37,090 nucleotides of DNA from Magnetospirillum sp. 15-1 (GTDB taxonomy: Bacteria; Pseudomonadota; Alphaproteobacteria; Rhodospirillales; Magnetospirillaceae): NCBI RefSeq assembly GCF_900184795.1, contig NZ_FXXN01000020.1, positions 186,665 through 223,754 on the forward strand, given 5' to 3'. Under the pieces are notes generated by a model. It searched no databases. It was not told the origin of the DNA and saw only the letters and a list, made by a program, of their open reading frames with translations. Shown here in pieces: positions 8,577 through 17,379 of this stretch; the first letter of the stretch is position 1, and each line of letters starts with the position of its first letter. The position numbers and the translations under genes are program-made.

Positions 8577-10133
8577 TCAGGCCAGGCGCTCGCCTTCCGC
8601 GAGTGGACGGAAGACGCCGGGCGGCAGCTTGGTCGCCTTGTCGCAGATGGCCTTGTCGATCTGCGCCTGGGTCAGGTTTTCCACCCGGGACAGATCGGCG
8701 TCCCGCAGATCGGCGCCCATCATGATGGCTCCCTTGAAATCGGCCCCGGCGGTACGGGCGCCGCTTAAGGAGGCGCCCGACAGATCAGTGCCGCGCAGCA
8801 CGGCGCCTTCCAGATTGCTGAGGTTGAGCTTGGCGTGGCGGAGCGCCGCCACCCCCAGATTGGCTCCGCCCAGATTGGCCGCCGACAGGGTGGCGTAGCG
8901 GAAATCGGAACCGTCGAGGCGGGCCTCGGCCAGACAGGAATCCGACAGATCCACCTCGCGGAAGGTGGCATTGGCGAGAATGGCCCCGGCCAGATCGACT
9001 CCGGCCAGATCCATGCCGGTGAAGGTGGCGCGCTTGCCTTCCGCCCCCTTGGTCTGCAGCCATTTGCCGTGCTCGGCCACCACGGCGGAAACGTCGAGGG
9101 CCGCCACGTCGCGGCCCTTGCGTGCCGCATGCCCGGTCTGGGCCATGGCCTCTTCCCAGTCCTTGCGGCGCTTGGCCGCCCGGCGTTTGGCCGCCTCGGC
9201 GTCGGGATCGGGACGCAGGCCCGCCACCTCGATGGGGCCGTCGGACACCTTGCGGACGGGAGCCAGATCGTCGTCGGACAGCCTGCCCCCGGAAATCCGC
9301 CGGGCCGGAGCGTCGTCGGACGCGGAGGCGAAACCGGCACCGTTGCCGCCCGCCGCCGGACGGCACGGGGCCGGGGCCGGCGCCGGGGCTGGTGCGGCAG
9401 CGGGAGCGGCCTTGACGACGGGATTGGGAGCCGGGGTAGGCGTGGAAGGGGGAGCGGGCGGCGCTCCCGTCAGGGCGGCGGCCGGCCCACCGCGAGACGG
9501 GCGGGGATCGGACAGCGAGGCGGCGACGCCGGTCCGCGCTTCCAGCCGCGCCATCAGGGCGGCCACCTCGGGAATGCCCCTGGCCGGGGCGGCGCAGGCC
9601 CCGGCGGGCCGCTCGCCTGCCTCGCCGCCGCCGATCTCCGGCAGGGGATCGGCTTCCTTGATGAAATTGCGCTTGGGCGGAGCGGTCAGGCTGGCGGGCG
9701 GCGCCATGCGCTGGGGATTGGCCAGGGTCTCGCCCACCCGGTGGCCCAGTTCATGGCCGGAGATGGGCTTGGGCACCACGCCCTCGATGCCCAGGGTCTT
9801 GGCCCGGTCGAGCACGTCCTTGAGGGTCGAGGGAGCCACCGCCAGCACCGGCAGGGCCTCGTTGGGGTTGCCGGGCGGCTGGCGGACGGCTTCGAGCACC
9901 CGCAATCCCTGGTCGGATTTGGCGGCGAAGTCGATGAGCAGGATATCGAATCCCTGGGCCAGCAGCCGGCCAAGATCGCCGGGCTGGTCGAAGGACGCCA
10001 CTTCGCGCACGTTCAGCTTGCGAAAGGTCTGGCGGGCGAGGAACCGGAACTGATCGTCCAGGCCGAACACCAGCACCCTGACCTTCTTCCAGTCGGTGCC
10101 CTGAACCGACTGTGTCACCGTCGGATGCCGCAT
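8577..10133 (-). CDS. Receiver domain fused to pentapeptide repeats
   Basis: This 518-aa protein has three parts. Residues ~15-135 form a CheY-like receiver: a hydrophobic first strand (VRVLVFGLDD), the likely phosphoacceptor in LLIDFAA, and the conserved lysine in VVPKPIS. Residues ~150-330 are a Pro/Ala-rich linker with charged patches and no fold. Residues ~375-500 are pentapeptide repeats of the A(D/N)Lxx kind (for example GVDLAGAILANATFREVDLS and GADLRDADLS), expected to form a right-handed square helix. There is no DNA-binding or enzyme output domain. The pentapeptide part may be a protein-binding platform or DNA mimic. The gene stands alone on the minus strand, 170 bp from the chemoreceptor. 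Confidence 0.85.
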   Translation of the reverse strand: MRHPTVTQSVQGTDWKKVRVLVFGLDDQFRFLARQTFRKLNVREVASFDQPGDLGRLLAQGFDILLIDFAAKSDQGLRVLEAVRQPPGNPNEALPVLAVAPSTLKDVLDRAKTLGIEGVVPKPISGHELGHRVGETLANPQRMAPPASLTAPPKRNFIKEADPLPEIGGGEAGERPAGACAAPARGIPEVAALMARLEARTGVAASLSDPRPSRGGPAAALTGAPPAPPSTPTPAPNPVVKAAPAAAPAPAPAPAPCRPAAGGNGAGFASASDDAPARRISGGRLSDDDLAPVRKVSDGPIEVAGLRPDPDAEAAKRRAAKRRKDWEEAMAQTGHAARKGRDVAALDVSAVVAEHGKWLQTKGAEGKRATFTGMDLAGVDLAGAILANATFREVDLSDSCLAEARLDGSDFRYATLSAANLGGANLGVAALRHAKLNLSNLEGAVLRGTDLSGASLSGARTAGADFKGAIMMGADLRDADLSRVENLTQAQIDKAICDKATKLPPGVFRPLAEGERLA

Positions 10134-10155
10134 CTATGTATAAGCCCTCATCTCT

Positions 10156-10190
10156 CCCGCCCGGCTACAATAGTCATAGGCCCGGACGGG
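10156..10190. terminator. Imperfect GC hairpin between two minus-strand genes
   Basis: CCCGCCCGG and CCGGACGGG pair with one mismatch around a 17-base loop, just downstream of the small periplasmic protein gene on the minus strand. No T-tract follows, so its role as terminator is tentative. Confidence 0.3.
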
Positions 10191-10229
10191 AGCAATCGTC
10201 GAAGAGTGGCGTTATCTGATGGGCTTGCG

Positions 10230-10709
10230 TCAGTGGCGGACCGGTTTCCAGCCGGGATGATCGAAATGTGCCTGATAGCGGTCCAGCGCCTTGACCGCCG
10301 CGACCACCCCCTTGGTCCGGTCGCCGCCCTTGCCCTTCATGGCGTCGGTGGCGGCGAAGAGGTCGGCCAGCACGAAGTGCAGTTGGGCGTCGACGGCCTC
10401 GGGCAGCTTGCACTGCTCGGCGATGCCGTCGATGTGGCGGGTGACGGAGGTCGCCAGGGCGTCGAAATCCACCGCCTTGTAGCGCTTGTCGTGCACCGGC
10501 CCCAGGGCGGCGCGCACATCGTCGGCGATGGCCGCCATTCCCTGGCGGAGCGGAGCGTCGGTCTGCCACTTGCGGCCATGGTCGAGGGTGAGCCCGTTGG
10601 CCGCCGGAGCCGCCGCCTCGTGGGAATGGGAGTGGTCGGACGGGGCGGCCATCGCCGGAACGGCGGCCAGGGCGGCGAAGAGAGCGGCGGCGGCAACGGT
10701 ACGGAACAT
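10230..10709 (-). CDS. Small histidine-rich periplasmic protein (DnrO-like, tentative)
   Basis: The ATG at 10709 is preferred over 10760 because GGAG lies upstream and a clean signal peptide starts there (MFRTVAAAALFAALAAVPAMAA), giving 159 aa. Right after the cleavage site comes SDHSHSHEAAAP, a short His-rich stretch that could bind metal. The mature part is helical, with HGRKWQTDAPLRQGM near its start and one internal cysteine (AEQCKLP). The KWxTDxPLRxGM pattern recalls small DnrO-type exported proteins, but I hold that family link loosely. It is transcribed divergently from the Atm1-type exporter at 10834, which would suit a link to metal or redox stress; that is inference only. Confidence 0.7.
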   Translation of the reverse strand: MFRTVAAAALFAALAAVPAMAAPSDHSHSHEAAAPAANGLTLDHGRKWQTDAPLRQGMAAIADDVRAALGPVHDKRYKAVDFDALATSVTRHIDGIAEQCKLPEAVDAQLHFVLADLFAATDAMKGKGGDRTKGVVAAVKALDRYQAHFDHPGWKPVRH

Positions 10710-10833
10710 GGGGCGTTTCTCCGGAGTTGATGGCGACGCCGACCCTAGGCGCGGAAACATGAACCGGACATGAACCTTTTCTTCTCTCCCTTCCGAGGTT
10801 GCGGCCGGAACATCAAGCCCTCATCTTGAGGAG

Positions 10834-12675
10834 ATGAAACGACGCGATCCCTCCTCGTGGGACAAGGCGCGCGGCCAGGGGCCCGCCGCCGACTGGACCA
10901 CATTGCGCACCCTGTTCCCCTATCTCTGGCCACCGGGCGAGCCCGAACTGCGTCTGCGGGTGGTCGTCGCCATGATCCTGCTGGTGGCGGCCAAGGGCGT
11001 GGGCGTCGGCATACCACTGCTCTACAAGCGGGCGGTGGATACCCTCTCCATATCGCCGGTGCTGGTGCCGCTGGCCCTGCTGGTGGCCTATGGCGCCGCC
11101 CGCGTCATGGCCGGCAGCTTCGCCGAACTGCGCGACATCGTCTTCGTCAAGGTGGCGCAGCGCGCCATCCGCAAGGTCGGGCTGGGGGTGTTCACCCACC
11201 TGCACCGCTTAGGGCTGCGCTTCCATCTCGACCGCCAGACCGGCGGCGTGTCCAGGGCCATCGAGCGCGGCACCAAGGGCATCGAGTTCCTGTTGAACTT
11301 CATGCTGTTCAACATCTTGCCGACGCTGCTGGAGATCGGGCTGGTCACCGCCATCCTGTGGGGCCTGTACGACGGGGTATTCGCGCTGATCACCGCCGTG
11401 ACCATCGCCGTGTACATCGCCTTCACCTTAGGCGTCACCGAGTGGCGGACCAAGTTCCGCCGCGCCATGAACGAGACGGATTCCGAAGCCTCGACCAAGG
11501 CCATCGACTCCCTCCTGAATTTCGAGACGGTGAAGTACTTCTGCAACGAGGCGCACGAGGCCGGGCGCTACGACAAGGCGCTGTCCCGCTACGAGCATGC
11601 CGCCACCAAGAGCAAGGTGACGCTGTCCATGCTCAACATGGGCCAGGGCGCCGTCATCGCCATCGGGCTGACCCTGGTGATGATCCGCGCCGCCCAAGGG
11701 GTCGCCGACGGCACCATGACGCTGGGCGATTTCGTGCTGGTCAATTCCTACCTGGTCCAGCTGTACCTGCCGCTCAACTTCCTGGGCTTCGTCTACCGCG
11801 AGATCAAGCAGTCGCTGACCGACATGGAATCCATGTTCCGCCTGCTGCGCGAGAATGCCGAGATCGAGGATTCGCCCGGCGCCCGCCCGCTGGCCCTGTC
11901 CGGCGGCGAGGTCCGCTTCGAGGGCGTCTTCTTCGGCTACAATCCCGACCGCCAGATCCTGGGCGGAGTCGACTTCACGGTGCCGGCCGGCCGAACGCTG
12001 GCCATCGTCGGGCCTTCGGGGGCGGGCAAGAGCACCATCTCCCGCCTGCTGTTCCGCTTCTACGACGTCAACGAGGGCCGCATCGCCATCGACGGCGTCG
12101 ATATCCGCGAGGTGACGCAGGGCTCCTTGCGCGCCGCCATCGGCATCGTTCCCCAGGACACCGTGCTGTTCAACGACACCATCCGCTACAACATCGCCTA
12201 TGGCCGCCCCGGCGCCGCCCAGGACGAGATCGAGGAGGCCGCCCGTCTGGCCCGCATCCACGACTTCGTGCAAAGCCTGCCCCAGGGCTACGACACCCGC
12301 GTCGGCGAACGCGGGCTGAAGCTGTCGGGCGGCGAGAAGCAGCGCGTCGCCATCGCGCGGACCATCCTCAAGGCTCCGTCCATCCTGATCTTCGACGAAG
12401 CCACCAGCGCGCTCGACACCCAGACGGAAAAGGAAATCCAGGAATCCCTGCGCGAGGTCTCCAGGAACCGCACCACCCTGATCGTCGCCCACCGCCTGTC
12501 CACCGTGGTCGACGCCGACGAGATCGTGGTGCTGGACGGCGGCCGCATCGTCGAGCGCGGCCGCCATGCCCGATTGCTGGAAGCGGGCGGCAGCTACGCC
12601 GCCATGTGGCGCCGCCAGCAGGAGGCCCAGACCCTGCAGCAGCGCCTCGCCACCGAATTGGTGGGGGCGGAATAG
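10834..12675 (+). CDS. atm1: Atm1-type ABC exporter (half-transporter)
   Basis: The 613-aa product is a fused membrane/ATPase half-transporter that should act as a homodimer in the inner membrane. Residues ~45-330 hold six helices in an exporter fold. The nucleotide-binding domain has Walker A GPSGAGKST (from residue 393), signature LSGGEKQR, Walker B ILIFDEATS and a switch histidine in VAHRLS. The segments FETVKYFCNE and YNPDRQIL are typical of the Atm1/ABCB7 group, which exports glutathione-based sulfur or metal species linked to iron-sulfur assembly and heavy-metal tolerance. An AGGAG motif touches the ATG with no spacer, an unusual layout that may lower initiation. It is divergent from the small His-rich periplasmic gene. 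Confidence 0.9.
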   Translation: MKRRDPSSWDKARGQGPAADWTTLRTLFPYLWPPGEPELRLRVVVAMILLVAAKGVGVGIPLLYKRAVDTLSISPVLVPLALLVAYGAARVMAGSFAELRDIVFVKVAQRAIRKVGLGVFTHLHRLGLRFHLDRQTGGVSRAIERGTKGIEFLLNFMLFNILPTLLEIGLVTAILWGLYDGVFALITAVTIAVYIAFTLGVTEWRTKFRRAMNETDSEASTKAIDSLLNFETVKYFCNEAHEAGRYDKALSRYEHAATKSKVTLSMLNMGQGAVIAIGLTLVMIRAAQGVADGTMTLGDFVLVNSYLVQLYLPLNFLGFVYREIKQSLTDMESMFRLLRENAEIEDSPGARPLALSGGEVRFEGVFFGYNPDRQILGGVDFTVPAGRTLAIVGPSGAGKSTISRLLFRFYDVNEGRIAIDGVDIREVTQGSLRAAIGIVPQDTVLFNDTIRYNIAYGRPGAAQDEIEEAARLARIHDFVQSLPQGYDTRVGERGLKLSGGEKQRVAIARTILKAPSILIFDEATSALDTQTEKEIQESLREVSRNRTTLIVAHRLSTVVDADEIVVLDGGRIVERGRHARLLEAGGSYAAMWRRQQEAQTLQQRLATELVGAE

Positions 12676-12726
12676 CCTTCCGTACTGCCCGTACGTTGCC
12701 GCCGCCTTGGAAACGTGACAGACTTC

Positions 12727-12743
12727 CTAAGTTCCCAGCTTAG
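12727..12743. promoter_or_regulatory. Inverted repeat upstream of phasin gene
   Basis: CTAAG, seven bases, then CTTAG form a perfect short palindrome just before the phasin ribosome site (GGAGAGGAGGG). It could be an operator or a leader hairpin; the repeat is seen, the function is a guess. Confidence 0.3.
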
Positions 12744-12757
12744 GAGAGGAGGGCCCG

Positions 12758-13057
12758 ATGTTCCCCAGTTTCGATCCCAAGATGTTCGAGGCCTTCACCG
12801 CCGATCCGGCGTCCTTCCTGGGCAAGGTGGCCGAGTTCCAGCGCGCCAATTTCGAGGCGGCCCGCGAGATCACCGAGAACAACGCCAAGGCGTTCCAGCA
12901 ATTGGCCGCCATCCGCGACCCGCAGCAATTCGTCTCCGCCCAGCCCGCCATCCTGCAGGCGGTGGTCAGCCGCAACATGGAGATCATGACCCAGCTGTGG
13001 CAGACCCTGGGCAGCGAGATGGCTCCCGCCGCCCCCAAGGGCAAGGGCAAGAAGTAG
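12758..13057 (+). CDS. Small phasin-family protein
   Basis: The 99-aa protein has a very strong ribosome site (GGAGAGGAGGG, six bases from the ATG). It opens with FPSFDPKMFEAF and continues as amphipathic helix (AEFQRANFEAAREITENNAK, QPAILQAVVSRNMEIMTQLW), then ends in a Pro/Ala/Lys tail (APKGKGKK). This matches the Phasin_2 family in composition and layout. Phasins coat polyhydroxyalkanoate granules and control their number and size. It is short for the family, and no PHA synthesis gene is in the window. It stands alone between the Atm1-type exporter and a convergent histidine kinase gene. Confidence 0.8.
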   Translation: MFPSFDPKMFEAFTADPASFLGKVAEFQRANFEAAREITENNAKAFQQLAAIRDPQQFVSAQPAILQAVVSRNMEIMTQLWQTLGSEMAPAAPKGKGKK

Positions 13058-13074
13058 AAACCGTCGTCAGGCGA

Positions 13075-13099
13075 ACCCTGCCGGTCAGGCCGGCAGGGT
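13075..13099. terminator. Strong hairpin between convergent phasin and kinase genes
   Basis: ACCCTGCCGG, loop TCAGG, CCGGCAGGGT: a perfect 10-bp stem that spans the stop codon of the histidine kinase. It sits between two converging genes and could stop transcription from both sides, although neither side has a T-tract. Confidence 0.5.
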
Positions 13100-14509
13100 G
13101 AAGCTGAAGGCCGATCCCTCGCCCGGCACCGAGTCGACCCAAATCCGGCCGCCGTGCCGCTCGACGATGCGCTTGCAGATGGCCAGGCCGATGCCGGTGC
13201 CCTCGAAGCGGTCCCGTGTATGGAGCCGCTGAAAGATGCGGAAGATGCGCTCGGAATAGTCCGGCGCGATGCCGATGGCGTTGTCGGCCACCGAAACCAC
13301 CCACTGCCCCCGCTCCTGGCGGGCCGAGACACGGACCACCAGGGGCCGCGACGGATCGCGATACTTGACGGCATTGCCGATCAGGTTCTGCAGCAACTGC
13401 ACCATCTCGCCCCGGACGGCCGGAATGGCGGGCAACGGCTCGGGGCGCTCCACCCGGGCGCCGCACTCGCCCATGGCGGGCGACAGGTTGGCGATGACGC
13501 CGTCCACCACCTCGTCCAGGGAAACCGGCTCCAGCGCCTCCTCCATACGGCCGACCCGCGAGAATTCCAGCAGGTCCAGCACCAGCCGGTCCATGCGCTG
13601 GGCGCCTTCCTTGGCGTAGGCGACGTATTCGGCCCCCTCGGCGCCGATCACCGGGCCGAAGCGCCGCTCCAGCAGCCCCATATAGGCGCTGACCATGCGC
13701 AACGGCTCGCGCAGGTCATGGGACGCGATGAAGGCGAACTGCTCGAGGTCGGCGTTGGAACGGGCCAGTTCCTCGGTCTTGGCGATCAGCGCCCGCTCCG
13801 CCGCCTGGGTTTCGGTGATGTCCTCGACGATGGACCAGATATAGCCCTCGCCATCGCCGCCGGAAATCAGCACCCCGGAGAGACGAACCGGAATCCACCG
13901 GCCGTCCTTGTGGATGTATTCCTTCTCGTAGGGGCCGTAACGCCCGACCGTTTCCAGGCTGTCCAGGTGGCTGGTCTCGTTCTCGGCGTAGCGGACCGGA
14001 GTCAGATCCCAATAGCTGAGCGAGCGCAGTTCCTCGAGGCTGTAGCCGACGATGCCGCAAAAAGCGGGATTGGCTTCGAGAAAAGCCCCATCCAGGGTGT
14101 TCCGCGCCATGCCCAGCGGCGACATCTCGAACATGGCGCGCAGCTTCTCCTCGCTGGCGCGCAGTTCCGCCTCCATCAGGCGGCGATCGATGACGTCCTC
14201 GAGCAAATCGCGCTCCGCCCGACGCCGGCGCCCCACTTCGTCGCGCATGCGGCCGATCACCGCCACCAGCACCGCCAGCTCGGCCGGCGCCACCACCAGG
14301 GGAGCGAAGAAGGCCCCCGCCCAGACCACCGGCGGCACATGGCCGATCATGGCGAAGCTCACCGCGGCGGCGACCAGTTCCGCCACCACCACGGCGAACA
14401 GGGTACCGCCGATGAACAGGACATTCAGCGGCAGCGGCAACAGCAGGCGCACCACCGCGTCCCGGAAGGCATTGCCCTCCCGCCCGGCCGCGTCCTCCAC
14501 CCTGCCCAT
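13085..14509 (-). CDS. Membrane PAS sensor histidine kinase
   Basis: From the ATG at 14509 the protein is 474 aa; GTG codons at 14518 and 14527 are alternatives, the last directly after a stop. Two N-terminal membrane segments (near NVLFIGGTLFAVVVAELVAA and VVWAGAFFAPLVVAPAELAV) are followed by a coiled linker. A PAS domain comes next (MFEMSPLGMARNTLDGAFLE to YIWSIVEDITETQ), including a PAC segment. The HisKA box has the phospho-histidine in FIASHDLREPLR (residue 270 counted from 14527), and the ATPase has LIGNAVKYR, DNAIGI and GTGIGLAI. It lacks a receiver, and no response regulator is adjacent, so it is an orphan kinase. The signal is unknown. The catalytic layout resembles bacteriophytochrome-type kinases. 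Confidence 0.88.
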   Translation of the reverse strand: MGRVEDAAGREGNAFRDAVVRLLLPLPLNVLFIGGTLFAVVVAELVAAAVSFAMIGHVPPVVWAGAFFAPLVVAPAELAVLVAVIGRMRDEVGRRRRAERDLLEDVIDRRLMEAELRASEEKLRAMFEMSPLGMARNTLDGAFLEANPAFCGIVGYSLEELRSLSYWDLTPVRYAENETSHLDSLETVGRYGPYEKEYIHKDGRWIPVRLSGVLISGGDGEGYIWSIVEDITETQAAERALIAKTEELARSNADLEQFAFIASHDLREPLRMVSAYMGLLERRFGPVIGAEGAEYVAYAKEGAQRMDRLVLDLLEFSRVGRMEEALEPVSLDEVVDGVIANLSPAMGECGARVERPEPLPAIPAVRGEMVQLLQNLIGNAVKYRDPSRPLVVRVSARQERGQWVVSVADNAIGIAPDYSERIFRIFQRLHTRDRFEGTGIGLAICKRIVERHGGRIWVDSVPGEGSAFSFTLPA

Positions 14510-14716
14510 CACCGTCACACCGATCACCTAGAAACGAATTGTAGCGAATTATGTCTATTCGTAGAGTATGGTCAGGCCAAACACGTATCAACCCAAAAGT
14601 CTGGGCTTATCCCTTTGCGCTATGGGATTATCCCCGCGACGCGCCATGCTTGCTCCGCCGTTCCGGCATCGCTAGTGTATCCCACTTTTGCATTTCGCCT
14701 TCGAAGAGGCTGTCCC

Positions 14717-16120
14717 TTGAAGTATGTGAGCACCCGCGGCGCCGCGCCGGTTCTTGATTTCGACGACGTCCTGCTGGCCGGTCTGGCCCGCGATGGCGGC
14801 CTGTATCTGCCGGAAAGCTGGCCGGTCTTCTCGGCCGCCGAGATCAGGGCCATGCGGGGCCTGTCCTATGCCGAACTGGCGGTGCGCGTCATGCGCCCCT
14901 TCGTCGAGGGCTGCCTGACCGAGGCCGAACTGACCCGCCTGTGCGCCGAGTCCTATGCCTCCTTCACCCATCCGGCGGTGGCGCCCCTGAAGCAACTGGG
15001 CCACAACCAGTGGGTCATGGAGCTGTTCCACGGCCCGACCCTGGCCTTCAAGGACTACGCCCTGCAACTGGTCGGCCGCCTGTTCGACCATGTGCTGAAG
15101 AAGAGGGGGCAAAAGGTCACCATCGTCGGGGCCACCTCGGGCGACACCGGCTCGGCGGCCATCGAGGCCTGCCGCGACCGCGCGGCGGTGGATATCGTCA
15201 TCCTGCACCCCCATGGCCGGGTCTCCGAGGTTCAGCGCCGCCAGATGACCACCGTACTGTCGTCCAACGTGCGCAACGTGGCAGTGGATGGCACCTTCGA
15301 CGACTGCCAGGACCTGGTGAAGGCGCTGTTCAACGACGCGGCCTTCAGGGACGAGATGAACCTGTCGGCGGTGAACTCCATCAACTGGGCCCGCGTCATG
15401 GCTCAGATCGTCTATTACTTCGCCGCCGGGGTGGCGCTGGGCGCCCCCGACGTGCCCATGAGCTTCTCGGTGCCCACCGGCAATTTCGGCAACGTCTTCG
15501 CCGGCTATGCCGCCCGGCTGATGGGCCTGCCGGTGGAAAAGCTGATCGTCGGCTCCAACACCAACGACATCCTGACCCGTTTCTTCGAGGGCGGCGTCAT
15601 GAAGACCGACGGCGTGGTCCCCACCTTGTCGCCCAGCATGGACATCCAGGTCTCGTCCAACTTCGAGCGGCTGATGTTCCTGGGCCTGGGCGGCGACGGC
15701 GCCGCCGTGGCCAAGCTGATGGAAGACTTCCGCAAGAACGGCGCCATGGTCATGCCCCAGGGGGCATGGACCGCCATGCGCGAAGTGTTCGAGGCCTACC
15801 GCTTCGACGACGAGGCGACGCTGGCCGCCATGCGTTCGCTCAAGCGCTCCACCGGCGAGACTCTCGACCCCCATTCGGTGATCGGCGTCGCCGCCGCCCT
15901 GAAGGGCCACGCCGCCAAGGATTGCACCATGGTGGCCCTGGCCACCGCCCATCCGGCCAAATTCCCCGACGCGGTGGAGAAGGCCACCGGCCTGCGTCCC
16001 GGTCTGCCGCCCCACATGGCCGATCTGTTCCAGCGGACCGAACGCCTGGACCGCCTGGGCAACGATGCCGAAGCTCTGAAGACCTATGTCCGCACCTTCG
16101 CGGGGCGGGCATCCGCATGA
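14717..16120 (+). CDS. thrC: Threonine synthase
   Basis: The start is TTG at 14717: no in-frame ATG exists nearby, AGAGG lies eight bases upstream, and the resulting N-terminus MKYVSTRGAAPVLDFDD is the standard start of this family. The frame is open far upstream, but that part is antisense to the kinase gene. The product is 467 aa. The enzyme is PLP-dependent and turns O-phosphohomoserine into threonine in the cytoplasm. The PLP lysine is K112 in TLAFKDYALQ, and the phosphate-binding region includes GATSGDTGSAA and VPTGNFGNVFAGY. It is the long (fungal/proteobacterial) type. The stop overlaps the start of the M16 peptidase gene by four bases. Confidence 0.95.
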   Translation: MKYVSTRGAAPVLDFDDVLLAGLARDGGLYLPESWPVFSAAEIRAMRGLSYAELAVRVMRPFVEGCLTEAELTRLCAESYASFTHPAVAPLKQLGHNQWVMELFHGPTLAFKDYALQLVGRLFDHVLKKRGQKVTIVGATSGDTGSAAIEACRDRAAVDIVILHPHGRVSEVQRRQMTTVLSSNVRNVAVDGTFDDCQDLVKALFNDAAFRDEMNLSAVNSINWARVMAQIVYYFAAGVALGAPDVPMSFSVPTGNFGNVFAGYAARLMGLPVEKLIVGSNTNDILTRFFEGGVMKTDGVVPTLSPSMDIQVSSNFERLMFLGLGGDGAAVAKLMEDFRKNGAMVMPQGAWTAMREVFEAYRFDDEATLAAMRSLKRSTGETLDPHSVIGVAAALKGHAAKDCTMVALATAHPAKFPDAVEKATGLRPGLPPHMADLFQRTERLDRLGNDAEALKTYVRTFAGRASA

Positions 16121-17379
16121 GCGAGATCCGCGAGACCCGGTTGCCGTCGGGGCTGAAGATCGTCACCGATCCCATGGACACGGTGGAGACGGCCTCGCTG
16201 GGCGTCTGGGTCGACGCCGGCACAAGGCACGAGCCGGCCGAGATCAACGGTGTTTCCCACCTCCTCGAGCACATGGCCTTCAAGGGGACGGCACGGCGCT
16301 CGGCCCTCGACATCGCCGAGGAGATGGACGCGGTGGGCGGCCACCTCAACGCCTACACGGCGCGCGACCATACCGCCTATTACGCCAAGGTGCTGAAAGA
16401 GGACACCGGGCTGGCGCTGGACATCATCGCCGACATCTTGCAGCACTCGACGCTCGAGGCCGAGGAACTGGCCCGCGAACAGGCGGTGGTGGTCCAGGAG
16501 ATCAATCAGGCCATCGACACCCCCGACGACATCATCTTCGACCACTTCCAGTCGACCGCCTATCCCGACCAGCCCCTGGGCCGCCCGGTGCTGGGCAGCG
16601 AGGAACTGGTGCGCTCCATGAGCCGCGATCAGGTGATGGGCTATCTGCGCGGCAATTACTCGGCGCCGCGCATGGTGCTGTCGGCCTCGGGCCGCATCGA
16701 CCACGACCATCTGGTGGCCAGCGCCCAGGCGGCCTTCTCGCAATTGCCGCCCCATCATGCGGCGGTGACCGATCAGGCCCGCTACGTCGGCGGCGATTAC
16801 CGCGAGGAACGCGACCTGGAGCAGGTCCACGTGGTGGTGGGCTTCGACGGCGTCGCCTATGACGACCCGGATTATTACTCGGCCTCGGTGCTGTCGACCC
16901 TGTTGGGCGGCGGCATGTCGAGCCGCCTGTTCCAGGAAGTGCGCGAGAAGCGCGGACTGGTCTATTCCATCTATTCCTTCGCCTCGTCCTACAACGACGG
17001 CGGCCTGTTCGGCGTCTATGCCGGCACCGGCGAGGACGAGGTGGCGGAACTGATCCCCGTCATGTGCGACGAGATCGTCAAGGTATGCGGCGGCGTCAAC
17101 GATGCCGAGGTGCAGCGCGCCCGCGCCCAGCTCAAGGCCTCGATCCTGATGAGCCTGGAAAGCACCACGTCGCGCTGCGAGCAATTGGCCCGTCAGGTGG
17201 TGGTCTATGGCCGTCCCATCCCGGTGGCCGAGGTGGTCGAGAAGGTGGAGGCCATCACCGCCGAGGACTGCGCCCGCGTGGCCCGCCGCCTGTTCGCCGG
17301 AGCGCCCACCTTCGCCGCCATCGGTCCCCTGGGCAAGGTGGAAGGCTTCGAGCGGGTGGCCGAACGCCTGAGGCCCTGA
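16117..17379 (+). CDS. M16-family zinc metallopeptidase (processing-peptidase type)
   Basis: This 420-aa protein starts at an ATG overlapping the thrC stop. The inverted zinc motif HxxEH is present as H48-L-L-E51-H52 within VSHLLEHMAFKGT, and a downstream helix supplies the third ligand (ELAREQAVVVQEINQ). The C-terminal half shows GGGMSSRLFQEVREKRGLVYS, typical of the M16B family that includes the mitochondrial processing peptidase beta subunit and bacterial relatives. It has no signal peptide and is probably cytoplasmic; family members degrade or trim peptides. thrC followed by an M16 peptidase is a common alphaproteobacterial order. The key residues are intact. Confidence 0.92.
   Translation: MSEIRETRLPSGLKIVTDPMDTVETASLGVWVDAGTRHEPAEINGVSHLLEHMAFKGTARRSALDIAEEMDAVGGHLNAYTARDHTAYYAKVLKEDTGLALDIIADILQHSTLEAEELAREQAVVVQEINQAIDTPDDIIFDHFQSTAYPDQPLGRPVLGSEELVRSMSRDQVMGYLRGNYSAPRMVLSASGRIDHDHLVASAQAAFSQLPPHHAAVTDQARYVGGDYREERDLEQVHVVVGFDGVAYDDPDYYSASVLSTLLGGGMSSRLFQEVREKRGLVYSIYSFASSYNDGGLFGVYAGTGEDEVAELIPVMCDEIVKVCGGVNDAEVQRARAQLKASILMSLESTTSRCEQLARQVVVYGRPIPVAEVVEKVEAITAEDCARVARRLFAGAPTFAAIGPLGKVEGFERVAERLRP

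Noticed and set aside
13154-14716. Upstream extension of the threonine synthase frame
   Set aside because: It is antisense to the histidine kinase gene; the family N-terminus fits the TTG at 14717.
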